Shown: positions 55,632-63,530 of the stretch, piece by piece
Layout of the letters: every line of letters starts with the position of its first letter
Position numbering within the stretch: the stretch's first letter is position 1
Assembly (NCBI RefSeq): GCF_002236105.1
Contig: NZ_NIWU01000001.1
Coordinates: forward strand, 1,612,001-1,676,000
Reading direction: 5' to 3'
Origin: Pseudomonas umsongensis
Lineage (GTDB): Bacteria; Pseudomonadota; Gammaproteobacteria; Pseudomonadales; Pseudomonadaceae
Length of the DNA stretch: 64,000 nucleotides
The notes under the pieces: model-generated
Seen by the model: only the letters and a program-made list of their open reading frames with translations
Database searches by the model: none
Told to the model about the DNA's origin: nothing
Program-made: the position numbers and the translations under genes

Positions 55632-56618
55632 ATGCACGATTTATTGATGATCGATGGCCTGCAATATTCCAACTGGAGCGAAGACATCTTCCGCCAGATG
55701 CAGGAAGGTGGCCTGAGCGCAGTACACGCCACCATCGCCTACCACGAGAACGCCCGGGAAACACTGTCGCGCATCGGCGAGTGGAACCGCCGTTTCGAAA
55801 CCTGGCCGCAGCTGATTCGCCCGGTGCGCGAGGCCTCGGACATTCGCCTGGCGCACGAGGAAGGCCGCGTCGGGATCTTCTTCGGCTTCCAGAACTGCTC
55901 GCCCATCGAAGACGACATCAGCCTGGTCGAAGTCTTCCGCCAGCTCGGCGTGTTGATCATGCAGCTGACCTATAACAACCAGAGCCTGCTGGCCAGCGGC
56001 TGTTATGAGAACGAAGACAACGGCATCAGCCGCTTTGGTCGCCAAGTCATCGCCGAGATGAACCGCGTCGGCATGCTCATTGATATGTCCCACAGCGCCG
56101 AGCGCAGCACCCTTGAAGCCATTGAGCTGTCGAGCCGGCCGGTGATCGTCTCCCACGCCAACCCGTCGAGCTTCCACGCCGCCAAACGCAACAAGTCCGA
56201 CGCCGTGCTGCGCGCGATTGCCGAGTCTGGCGGCCTGCTCGGCTTCAGCACTTACCCGTTCCACCTCAAGGGAGCCTCGGGCTGCAGCCTGGAATCGTTC
56301 TGCGACATGGTCGCCAGCACGGCCGAACTGATGGGCGTGGAGCATATCGGCATCGGCACCGACCTGTGCCAGCAGCAACCTTTGCAAGTGCTCGAATGGA
56401 TGCGCAACGGGCGCTGGAGCAAAGACAAGGACTACGGCGAAGGCTCCAAGGACAACGCCCACTGGCCGTCACCGCTGCAATGGTTCCGCGACAGCCGGGA
56501 TTTCCCGGTCATCGCCCAGGGCCTGCGCGACCGTGGGTTCGCCGAGGACGAGGTACGCAACATCATGGGACTCAACTGGTTGCGCCTGCTGGAAAGCGCG
56601 ACACCTGCAAAAAACTGA
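55632..56618 (+). CDS. M19 (renal dipeptidase)-family protein with incomplete metal site
   Basis: The 328-residue protein keeps the second half of the binuclear site of membrane dipeptidases: His154 in IDMSHS, His175 in VSHANPSS, Arg186 in KRNKSD and Asp244 in GIGTDL. The first half is gone: the usual His-x-Asp after the opening IDG is replaced by LQY (10-12), and the bridging Glu is Gln87 in GFQNC. From memory, betaine-linked genes of P. aeruginosa (PA5396) encode a similar variant. It may be a mononuclear amidase or lactonase rather than a dipeptidase. It is co-transcribed with the aldehyde dehydrogenase. Confidence 0.78.
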   Translation: MHDLLMIDGLQYSNWSEDIFRQMQEGGLSAVHATIAYHENARETLSRIGEWNRRFETWPQLIRPVREASDIRLAHEEGRVGIFFGFQNCSPIEDDISLVEVFRQLGVLIMQLTYNNQSLLASGCYENEDNGISRFGRQVIAEMNRVGMLIDMSHSAERSTLEAIELSSRPVIVSHANPSSFHAAKRNKSDAVLRAIAESGGLLGFSTYPFHLKGASGCSLESFCDMVASTAELMGVEHIGIGTDLCQQQPLQVLEWMRNGRWSKDKDYGEGSKDNAHWPSPLQWFRDSRDFPVIAQGLRDRGFAEDEVRNIMGLNWLRLLESATPAKN

Positions 56619-56664
56619 CCCTTGATCCACTGACCCTGGTTTCACACCGTGAGGACAGCACAGC

Positions 56665-56748
56665 ATGAAAAATAATAACAATAGCCTCCCGTTCATCCCC
56701 CAAAGCGGCGGTGCACAGCCCCAGGCGCGTATTTTGGAGGCATCATGA
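56665..56748 (+). CDS. 27-codon ORF overlapping the BCCT start, possible leader peptide
   Basis: The frame starts MKNNNNSLPF with GAGGA eight bases upstream and ends ILEAS, its TGA overlapping the transporter ATG (ATGA). A run of four Asn codons follows the start. There is no membrane span. Its ribosome site and stop-start overlap suggest that it is translated and couples to the transporter gene. It may be a regulatory leader peptide or only a coupling device. A product with its own function is less likely. Confidence 0.45.
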   Translation: MKNNNNSLPFIPQSGGAQPQARILEAS

Positions 56749-58298
56749 AAACATCCGACACCCTGCAGGGCGACGTCCAGCCACTGGACCTTGCGCCGCC
56801 GAAAACAAACATCGACTGGCCACTGTTCCTGATCAGTGGCGGCTTCCTCGGCGCCTTCCTGATCGCAGCCCTGGTCGACATCGACGGTGTGTCGCTACTG
56901 GTGAACACGTTGTTCGCCTGGTCAACGAAGTTCTTTGGCTTGTACTGGCAGATCCTGATGCTGGCGACCTTCGCCATGAGCCTGTTCATCTGCTTCAGCA
57001 AGTGCGGGCGCGTACGGCTCGGCGGCGTCGACCGACGTCCCGATACCAGTACTTTCAACTGGATCGCCGTGATCATGTGCGCCCTGCTCGCCGGTGGGGG
57101 TGCCTTCTGGGCGGCGGCGGAACCGATGATGCACTTCGCCAGTCCGCCACCGCTGTTCGCGGGCATGCAACCGCATACCGAAGCGGCAGGCCACACCGCG
57201 CTCGCGCAATCGTTCGTGCACTGGGGCTTCCTCGCCTGGGCGGTTTTGGGCAGCTTGCTGGCCATTGTGCTGATGCACTTGCACTACGACAAAGGCTTGC
57301 CACTGGCACCGCGAACCTTGCTCTATCCACTGTTCGGTGAACGTGCACTCAAGGGGCCGATTGGTACCCTGGCCGACGCCACGTCGATTATCGCCGTGGT
57401 CGCCGGCACCATCGGCCCGATCGGTTTCCTCGGCCTGCAGATCAGCAGCGCGTTGCACTCGGTGTGGGGCATTCCCAACGACCTGATGGTGCAGTCCATA
57501 ACCATCGTGCTGGTCACGGTGATGTACACCATCTCCTGCCTGGTCGGGCTCGAGGGAATCCGCTTCGTCAGCGGGATCAACGTCTGGCTGATGATTGGCC
57601 TGGCGGTGTTCATGGTACTGCTGGGGCCCACTGCGTTCATCCTAGGCGGTTTCCCCACGGCGTTCGCCTTGCACATTGAACAGTTCATCCCGATGACCCT
57701 GTTCCGTGCCGACCCGAAATGGCTCGACTGGTGGACGGTGTTCTACTGGGGCTGGTTCATCGGTTACGCGCCGATGGTGGCGCTCTACGTGGCGAAGATC
57801 TCCCGGGGCCGGACCATCCGCGAAGTGATCATGACCCTGTCGATCATCGCCCCGCTGGTGACCATGTTCTGGTTCACCATTGTCGGTGGCGCCGGCATCG
57901 GCATGGAATTGCAGAACCCGGGCATCGTCACCGCCCACGGCGCGCAACCGGAAGACCTGCTGCTGGGCGTGACCCAGAACCTGCCCTTGGGCGGGCTGAT
58001 CTCGGCGCTGTTCCTGTTCCTGAGCTTCATCTCGGTAGCCACCAATGGCGATGCCATGGCCTTCACCGTGGCGATGGCGATGTCCGCGAATGACAAGCCC
58101 AAGGCATGGCTGCGCGCCTTCTGGGCGATCGGCATGGGCCTGGCCGCCGTGGTGCTGATCACCATCGGCTCGGGTGGGGTCACGGCGCTGCAATCCTTTA
58201 TCGTCATCACTGCCGTACCGGTTTCGCTGCTGATCCTGCCGTCGCTCTGGGATGCACTGCGCATCGCCCGGCAGATGGCTCGTGAACAGGCAGTCTGA
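56745..58298 (+). CDS. BCCT-family transporter (betaine/carnitine/choline type)
   Basis: The 517-residue protein has twelve spans and the family signature in span 8, WWTVFYWGWFIGYAPMVALY followed by the loop VAKISRGRTIREVI. The WTVFYWGW form is closer to the carnitine exchanger CaiT than to BetP (WxIFYWAWW). Members carry quaternary ammonium compounds such as betaines. The ATG has GGAGG seven bases upstream and overlaps a 27-codon ORF. It likely imports the substrate of this operon. Substrate identity is not set by sequence. Confidence 0.88.
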   Translation: MKTSDTLQGDVQPLDLAPPKTNIDWPLFLISGGFLGAFLIAALVDIDGVSLLVNTLFAWSTKFFGLYWQILMLATFAMSLFICFSKCGRVRLGGVDRRPDTSTFNWIAVIMCALLAGGGAFWAAAEPMMHFASPPPLFAGMQPHTEAAGHTALAQSFVHWGFLAWAVLGSLLAIVLMHLHYDKGLPLAPRTLLYPLFGERALKGPIGTLADATSIIAVVAGTIGPIGFLGLQISSALHSVWGIPNDLMVQSITIVLVTVMYTISCLVGLEGIRFVSGINVWLMIGLAVFMVLLGPTAFILGGFPTAFALHIEQFIPMTLFRADPKWLDWWTVFYWGWFIGYAPMVALYVAKISRGRTIREVIMTLSIIAPLVTMFWFTIVGGAGIGMELQNPGIVTAHGAQPEDLLLGVTQNLPLGGLISALFLFLSFISVATNGDAMAFTVAMAMSANDKPKAWLRAFWAIGMGLAAVVLITIGSGGVTALQSFIVITAVPVSLLILPSLWDALRIARQMAREQAV

Positions 58299-58321
58299 TA
58301 ATGAACAGTCCAGGAATCGCA

Positions 58322-60037
58322 ATGATGTCGCACACCGACACAGACACCTCTTCGGCCTTGCGCCCCGCCGCCCGGGTCATGGACCTGGAACGGCTGGGCA
58401 GTCACTTCCAGAGCCGCCTGAGTTTCGTGCGCAGCAGCATGCGCAAGATGATGAACGAGCAATGGCGTATCGAGCGCACTCGCTTCGATCTTGACGCCGA
58501 GGGCTTCGGCACGGCGATCTATCGGATCGACACCGCCAGTGCCCACTATCACTGCGTGATTTTCTCGATGTACCTGCCGCCGGAAAAACGCAGTGACCGG
58601 GTCATTGCCGATCAGTGGGACGTCAGCTTCGTGCTGTTGGCCGGCGATGTCGACGAGCCGCAACTGGCCGACTTGCGGCGCAACGTGCCGTTGCAGGAAG
58701 CCGGGCGTTTCGATGCGCGGGTGCTGGTGCTGTCACGGGCCAACCGCAGCCTGCGCAACTTCGAGCGCTTCCTCGGGGCGCTGGCGGAAGGTTGCCAGCC
58801 AGACCCACGGCAATTGGCCGAGGTCGGCTACCTGTATCGCACCACCGCCGTGTACGGCAACGGCAAGTTCGGCATCGCCGACTTCAGTTGCCTGCAAGGC
58901 AATGCCGACTTCACCCAACCGTTCAGCGCGCAGATGTTCACCGTGTACCTGCTGCGGCATTTCAGCATCGAGCAGATCGAGCACATGGCCCGGGCGCGCA
59001 ATCCGCAACGGGCGGTCGGGCTGGACATCGAGCTGCAACGCTACCTGGGGGTTGGCAACTCCACGGGGCTGGGCATGGCGCCCTTCCTGATCAATCACCC
59101 ACAACTGGTCAATCAGTGGGTGTGTGCCCGTGAAACCGCACTGGCGAAGGTGGTGGCTCAACCGGCCGACGTGCCCCGCGCGCAGCGTTTCCAGGCACTG
59201 CTGCAGCGGGCTCGGCAACACCTGCAACAAACCAGTACCGAGGATCAACGGCAAAGCGCGATCGATCGGCAGACCCTGGCCGATCTCGACCGCTTGAGCG
59301 AGTGGTTCGCCTGTCAGCCCGTCAGCGCCGAACTGTGGTCACGGCTGCAAGACTGGGTTGAGCTGAACACCGGCTTTGGCTGCCAGGAACTGCTGGTCAG
59401 CCTGCTGCTGGAGCTGTACCCCGAACAGGTCGATCCGCTGGCCGAGCAGATGTCGGTCAACGAGGGCTTTCGCCTGAACGCCGAGATGCCGCTGGACGCG
59501 CTGTGCAACCTGATCGAGACCCACTACCGCTGGGCGCTCGACTACGACCTTGAAGGGGCCGAGGCCAACCACTTCTTCTGGTATCGCTCGGCGGAAAAGG
59601 AAGAGCCACGCCTGGGCGAACGGGCCATGGAGCCTGGCGCGGAAAAGGAAATGCAGTTGGGCATCGCCCACAACCTCCAGCGTTGCCACCGTGCCTTGCT
59701 GGCCTACCGCGAACGCCATCCGCAGCAATTGACCGCGCATTTCCTGCTCGCCCAGCCGTCGTTCAAAGGCACCGTATGCCGGCTGCAGGGCATGGCCCGT
59801 TGCGCCTTCGGGGAAATCCGCTCCAACCTGATGGAACGCAACATGCTGCCGATCCACTTGCTGCGTTGCAAACTGGCGTTCTTCGGCGCTGGCAAGTTCG
59901 ACCCCAAGTCCAGCCGCTGGGTGCGCATCACCTTGTTCCAGGGTGCGCCACTGGTCAGTGAGATTGGCCAGCCTTTCGCCGATGACTGGAATTTCGCCGT
60001 GATGCCGACACTGCCCACCGCTGCCGGAGAACACTGA
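58322..60037 (+). CDS. Large cytoplasmic protein of unknown family, operon-linked
   Basis: The protein of about 571 residues has no signal peptide, membrane span or motif that I recognise. It starts near MMSHTDTDTSSAL; AGGA six bases upstream supports 58322, and an ATG at 58301 is also possible. Notable segments are LGSHFQSRLSFVRSSMRKMM, YHCVIFSMYLPPEKR, LGVGNSTGLGMAPFLINHP (a glycine-rich nucleotide-loop-like turn), ETHYRWALDYDLEGAEANHF and RITLFQGAPLVSEIGQP. The high Gln/Arg/Leu helical content of the middle suggests a helical repeat. It is followed by the LDH2-like gene after one base, so the two are probably expressed together. Confidence 0.75.
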   Translation: MMSHTDTDTSSALRPAARVMDLERLGSHFQSRLSFVRSSMRKMMNEQWRIERTRFDLDAEGFGTAIYRIDTASAHYHCVIFSMYLPPEKRSDRVIADQWDVSFVLLAGDVDEPQLADLRRNVPLQEAGRFDARVLVLSRANRSLRNFERFLGALAEGCQPDPRQLAEVGYLYRTTAVYGNGKFGIADFSCLQGNADFTQPFSAQMFTVYLLRHFSIEQIEHMARARNPQRAVGLDIELQRYLGVGNSTGLGMAPFLINHPQLVNQWVCARETALAKVVAQPADVPRAQRFQALLQRARQHLQQTSTEDQRQSAIDRQTLADLDRLSEWFACQPVSAELWSRLQDWVELNTGFGCQELLVSLLLELYPEQVDPLAEQMSVNEGFRLNAEMPLDALCNLIETHYRWALDYDLEGAEANHFFWYRSAEKEEPRLGERAMEPGAEKEMQLGIAHNLQRCHRALLAYRERHPQQLTAHFLLAQPSFKGTVCRLQGMARCAFGEIRSNLMERNMLPIHLLRCKLAFFGAGKFDPKSSRWVRITLFQGAPLVSEIGQPFADDWNFAVMPTLPTAAGEH

Positions 60038-60038
60038 T

Positions 60039-60752
60039 ATGCGCGTCTCGCTCAATGAAATCCAGGTGATCTGCCGCAAGGCCTTCGAGGGTATCGGCTT
60101 CGCCCCCGGTGACTGCGAAGACGCCGCCGAGATGATCGCGCGCCTGCAACTGCAAGGCCTCGATGGCATCGGCGCGTTGAAAAAGGCCTTGGCCTTTCTC
60201 CACGACGAAGTCGATCGCCCGATCGAAACCTGCTACGAAGATGCCGCGCAGTTGACCCTCGATGCCCACGGCCAAAGTGTCTTGCGCTGCGCCGCCCAGG
60301 CGGTGGAGCTGGGTGTCGGCAAGGCGTTGCGCGGCGGCAGTGCGTTGATCCGCATTCGCCATTGCCATAACCGCATCCTGCTGCTCGGCTACCTGGCGCG
60401 CTGTGCCCCGGAGGCGCTGAATTTTTGCGTGTACTGGCGTGATGCACGCCAGGAAATGGTTGCCACGTTCAGCGCCGGGCAAACCCGCCCGACCCTGCGG
60501 GTGTATGACCTGCCCCAACTGGCGCAGAGCGACGAACAAAGCATCAATGTGCTGATCTCCAGGCACTTCGCGCTGCTGCCGCGACTCAGTGCCGAGGATG
60601 CCCTGCCTGCCACCTACCCGCAGCCCGCAGAGGGGCTGGTCGTCGACGATGACGTCTGGACCCAACTGAAAAAACTGGGCGAACGGGTGCTGGTGGAAAG
60701 CACCGAGGAGTCGCGTAGGCGCGGTGCTGGCGAAAGCAGCGATGCCCGATAA
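60039..60752 (+). CDS. Short LDH2-like protein (DUF3726 type), lacking the catalytic Ser-His
   Basis: The 237-residue protein begins MRVSLNEIQVICRKAFEGIG, and a loop reads LQGLDGIGAL (38-47). This aligns by eye with the N-terminal domain of the malate/L-lactate/ureidoglycolate dehydrogenase (LDH2) family, where the loop reads RGxxSHGxxR. The catalytic Ser-His is therefore Gly-Ile here. A second match is RIRHCHNRILLLGYLA to the HxG region. The protein ends about 110 residues short of the family's usual length. I recall the name DUF3726 for such proteins. A partner of the preceding 571-residue protein is the simplest idea. Confidence 0.65.
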   Translation: MRVSLNEIQVICRKAFEGIGFAPGDCEDAAEMIARLQLQGLDGIGALKKALAFLHDEVDRPIETCYEDAAQLTLDAHGQSVLRCAAQAVELGVGKALRGGSALIRIRHCHNRILLLGYLARCAPEALNFCVYWRDARQEMVATFSAGQTRPTLRVYDLPQLAQSDEQSINVLISRHFALLPRLSAEDALPATYPQPAEGLVVDDDVWTQLKKLGERVLVESTEESRRRGAGESSDAR

Positions 60753-60780
60753 AACCTTGCAATGTTCCAGGAATCAATCA

Positions 60781-61152
60781 ATGAAACACGCGATCAAGAC
60801 TGACCTTTTCGCCTCGCGCGCGCCACTGGAATGGGCGGTGGTCGGCAACGGCACGCTGTACACCGCACAGATCCCCATCGACCGCGAAGGCCTGGTCGTC
60901 AGCGGCGGCATCGAAGCGCAAACCCGGCAGAGCCTGGACAATCTGCGCCATACCCTGCAAGCCGCCGGCAGCGACCTGGACGCGGTTACCCAGGTGCTGA
61001 TCTACGTCACCGACCGTAGCTACCTGGCGACGGTGAACGCGATCTATGGCGAGTATTTCCAGGCGCCCTACCCCAACCGGGCAGCCATTGTCGTGGCCGG
61101 GTTGGCTCGGGAGGAGATGTTGGTGGAACTGGTGGTGTACGCCTGTCTCTGA
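60781..61152 (+). CDS. RidA-family (Rid/YER057c/UK114) protein
   Basis: The 123-residue protein has the Rid features GIEAQTRQSLDNLRHTLQAAG, VTQVLIYVTD and PYPNRAAIVVAGL, where the Arg matches the essential RidA arginine. RidA deaminates reactive enamine/imine intermediates such as 2-aminoacrylate. The presence of a RidA-family member at the end of the operon suggests that an imine or enamine arises in the pathway. ATG 60781 follows CCAGGA; upstream in-frame starts overlap the LDH2-like gene. Confidence 0.85.
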   Translation: MKHAIKTDLFASRAPLEWAVVGNGTLYTAQIPIDREGLVVSGGIEAQTRQSLDNLRHTLQAAGSDLDAVTQVLIYVTDRSYLATVNAIYGEYFQAPYPNRAAIVVAGLAREEMLVELVVYACL

Positions 61153-61201
61153 CGGCCCACCAATTGCTGCCGCAACGGCCACTTAGGGTTTGATGAAAAC
61201 C

Positions 61202-61303
61202 CTGTGGGAGCGAGCCTGCTCGCGATGGTCGTCAACGAAAACGCTGGCTGCCTGACACCCCGCGGTGCTTGCTCCTCCATCGCGAGCAGGCTCGCTCCCA
61301 CAG
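61202..61303. repeat. REPIN with CGTCAACGA-type spacer
   Basis: Inverted REP units TGTGGGAGCGAGCCTGCTCG and its complement bracket a spacer starting GTCGTCAACGAAAACGC. A short piece of the composite repeat (CGCAACGGCCACTTAGGG) lies just before it at 61167-61185. Between them these elements fill the 296-base gap. Confidence 0.85.
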
Positions 61304-61448
61304 AGTCGCCCCATACCCTTCGTCGGGTGCACGATCCGGCAAGCAAAACGCCTCCCCGCCGCCTTGAACCTTGTCCCAAGACGCCAGTCTTAGACGGGCA
61401 TTTTTTCCTCCTACCCATCGTTGTCATCTCATCAGAGCTGTCCGCACC

Positions 61449-62309
61449 ATGCGCCCAACCGCCCTCGCCTTGCGCTTCACTTCGCTGTGCCTGTTGACCT
61501 CGCTGCCCCTGATTTCCACCCCCGCCCACGCCGGTGCGGAGCGACAATTGGTGGACGCCATCAACGATTACCGAGCCCATCCGGAAGATTGCGCAAGGCG
61601 TCCCGCCCAACGCTTGTCGCCGCTGGCCCTGAAGTCGAGCCTGGCCTTGCCGGTCGGCTACGGCGGTGGCTTGCGCGACCGCTTGAAAGCTTCCGGGTAC
61701 CAGGCCGTGGCGGTGCGCTCCATTCGCGTGGTGGGTGCCCAAGATGCCGAGGAGGCCTTTGAGATGCTGCAGAGTGATCATTGCGCCGCCTTGCTGGATA
61801 ACCAGTATGCCGACATAGGCGTCAGTCGCAGTCGCGGTGAATGGCAAGTGGTGCTGGCGCGGCCTGTGCTGGACAGTCGGATGAGCGATCCGCGCAGCGT
61901 CGGCAAAACCTTGCTCGCCCAGGTCAATGCCGCCCGGGCCAAACCGCGCCTGTGCGGTCGCCAGCGCTTTGCCGCCGCGCGGCCCTTGGCCTGGAATGCC
62001 AGCCTCGGCGCGGCGGCGCAAGGGCACAGCAAAGCCATGGCCTACGGCAATTACTTCGCCCACCGCGACCCCGATGGCGACATGCCCGCCGACCGCGCGC
62101 GCGCCGCAGGTTTCCGTGGCCGACAGATTGGTGAAAACATCGCCGCCGGCCAAGGTTCACCGAACAAGGCCATGGCCGGCTGGCTGGCCAGCCCCGGGCA
62201 TTGTGCCAACCTGATGAACCCGATATTCACGCAAGTGGGTGCCGCCTATGCGACGGACGCACGCAGTGATCAAGGCGTTTACTGGACGATGCTGTTCGGC
62301 GCGCAATGA
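61449..62309 (+). CDS. Exported CAP/SCP-domain protein
   Basis: The 286-residue protein has a signal peptide (MRPTALALRFTSLCLLTSLP, cut near AHA-GA at about residue 27) and one complete CAP domain in the second half: HSKAMAYGNYFAHRDPDG, GENIAAG, WLASPGHCANLMNP and a closing VYWTMLFG. The first half starts RQLVDAINDYRAHPEDCARR, which repeats the opening helix of a CAP domain but lacks the active-site residues. It may be a decayed duplicate. CAP proteins bind metal or lipid in the periplasm. Start chosen at 61449 to give the signal peptide. Confidence 0.82.
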   Translation: MRPTALALRFTSLCLLTSLPLISTPAHAGAERQLVDAINDYRAHPEDCARRPAQRLSPLALKSSLALPVGYGGGLRDRLKASGYQAVAVRSIRVVGAQDAEEAFEMLQSDHCAALLDNQYADIGVSRSRGEWQVVLARPVLDSRMSDPRSVGKTLLAQVNAARAKPRLCGRQRFAAARPLAWNASLGAAAQGHSKAMAYGNYFAHRDPDGDMPADRARAAGFRGRQIGENIAAGQGSPNKAMAGWLASPGHCANLMNPIFTQVGAAYATDARSDQGVYWTMLFGAQ

Positions 62310-62316
62310 CCGCTGC

Positions 62317-62341
62317 ACCGGGCATCATCGCGATGCCCGGT
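62317..62341. terminator. Hairpin between the CAP-protein and GlxA-family genes
   Basis: ACCGGGCATC and GATGCCCGGT form a perfect 10-bp stem around ATCGC, eight bases after the stop of the CAP-protein gene. It lies between convergent genes and may act on both transcripts. There is no T tract. Confidence 0.55.
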
Positions 62342-62355
62342 ACTTCGGCAAGCGG

Positions 62356-63366
62356 TTACTTCACCAGCCGGGTTTCCCGAGACGGCCGGTAACCGAAATA
62401 GGCGCTGTAGCACTTGCTGAAGTGGCTCGGTGATACGAAACCGCAGGCCACCGAGACTTCAACGATGGTCAACGTGGTGTGCTGCAGCAATCGACGAGCC
62501 TCGGTGATACGCAGATCCATGTAGTAGCGCTGGGGTGTCGTGCCCAGTTGCTCCTTGAACAGACGCTCGATCTGCCGGCGCGACCGACCGGCATAAAGAC
62601 AGAGCGCCTCCATCTCCAGCGGCTCTTCCAGATTGGCGTCCATCAGATTGACCACCTCCCTCAGCGGGCCACTGACGGACACATTCAAGGTGGGTTTGAT
62701 GCGCCGGTAACGGGACGCTTCAAACGCCAGGATATCTTCGATACCGTCAGTCAACGCCTTGTCATGCAAACCCCTGATCCACTCCAGCGCCATGTAGAAA
62801 CTGCCCGTTGGGCTGGACGCCGTAAGGCGGTCGCGATCGACCACGTAGGCTTCGCTGGTGACCTGGCTGAGCCTGGCGATTTCCGCCAGCGCCGGACGAT
62901 GCTCCGGGTGTATGGCGCAGCGATAGCCGTCGAGCAATCCGGCTTGCCCGAGAAACCAGGCGCCGTTCCAGATGCCAGCCAGCGCAACCCCCTGTTCGGC
63001 GGCGTCGCGTAATAAGCCGGTCAAACTGTCGTCGGCCTTGAGGGCCGTGCGGTAGCCGCCACAGACAACCAACAGGTCCAGCGCTTGTATTTCGATCGGG
63101 TCCAGGCGCGCATCGGGTCGAATCACCAACCCCAGGTCGCTGACGACTTCCCCTTCGGACAACCCGAAGGTTTTCGTCGAAAACAGCTCGGGTCGCAGCA
63201 GGTTGGCGGTGACGATGGTGTCGAGCGCCTGGGTGAACGCCGGCAAGGAAAAATGTTCCAGCAACAGGAAGCCGGCCCGGGCCCGCACGGACTGGCCTTC
63301 ATGGTCTTTGAGGTAGCGAAGGTTTTTACCCTTCATGGCACCGCTGAACTGACGTCGCTCTACCAA
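62356..63366 (-). CDS. GlxA-family AraC-type regulator (GbdR-like)
   Basis: The 336-residue protein has a DJ-1/PfpI-like N-terminal domain (LLLEHFSLPAFTQALD, LDLLVVCGGYRT, GIWNGAWFLGQAGLLDG) and a C-terminal AraC helix-turn-helix (MEALCLYAGRSRRQIERLFKEQLG and the VACGFVSPSHFSKCYSAYFG helix). GbdR, CdhR, SouR and ArgR share this form and respond to betaine, carnitine, sarcosine and arginine. The start is TTG at 63366 with GGCGAGG upstream; ATG 63336 is the alternative. It is on the opposite strand from the BCCT operon and could control it. Confidence 0.83.
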   Translation of the reverse strand: MVERRQFSGAMKGKNLRYLKDHEGQSVRARAGFLLLEHFSLPAFTQALDTIVTANLLRPELFSTKTFGLSEGEVVSDLGLVIRPDARLDPIEIQALDLLVVCGGYRTALKADDSLTGLLRDAAEQGVALAGIWNGAWFLGQAGLLDGYRCAIHPEHRPALAEIARLSQVTSEAYVVDRDRLTASSPTGSFYMALEWIRGLHDKALTDGIEDILAFEASRYRRIKPTLNVSVSGPLREVVNLMDANLEEPLEMEALCLYAGRSRRQIERLFKEQLGTTPQRYYMDLRITEARRLLQHTTLTIVEVSVACGFVSPSHFSKCYSAYFGYRPSRETRLVK

Positions 63367-63410
63367 CGTTCGCCTCGCCTTTCGTGTTGATCAAGATGAG
63401 ATATTTCCCG

Positions 63411-63444
63411 CATCGATAGCCGTCTCTCGCGGCGGCTATCGATG
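63411..63444. promoter_or_regulatory. Perfect 12-bp inverted repeat upstream of the GlxA-family gene
   Basis: CATCGATAGCCG and CGGCTATCGATG are separated by ten bases, starting 45 bases upstream of the regulator's TTG start. The spacing fits an operator for a dimeric protein. It could instead be a terminator for a transcript coming from the right. Confidence 0.4.
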
Positions 63445-63530
63445 CGCGCTCTGTTTACGCCAGTTGTACCCTATGAGCAAGCGCAATGCTGTTCACTTAA
63501 CCATGAGGTTGTGTATATAAACTTGGGGGT

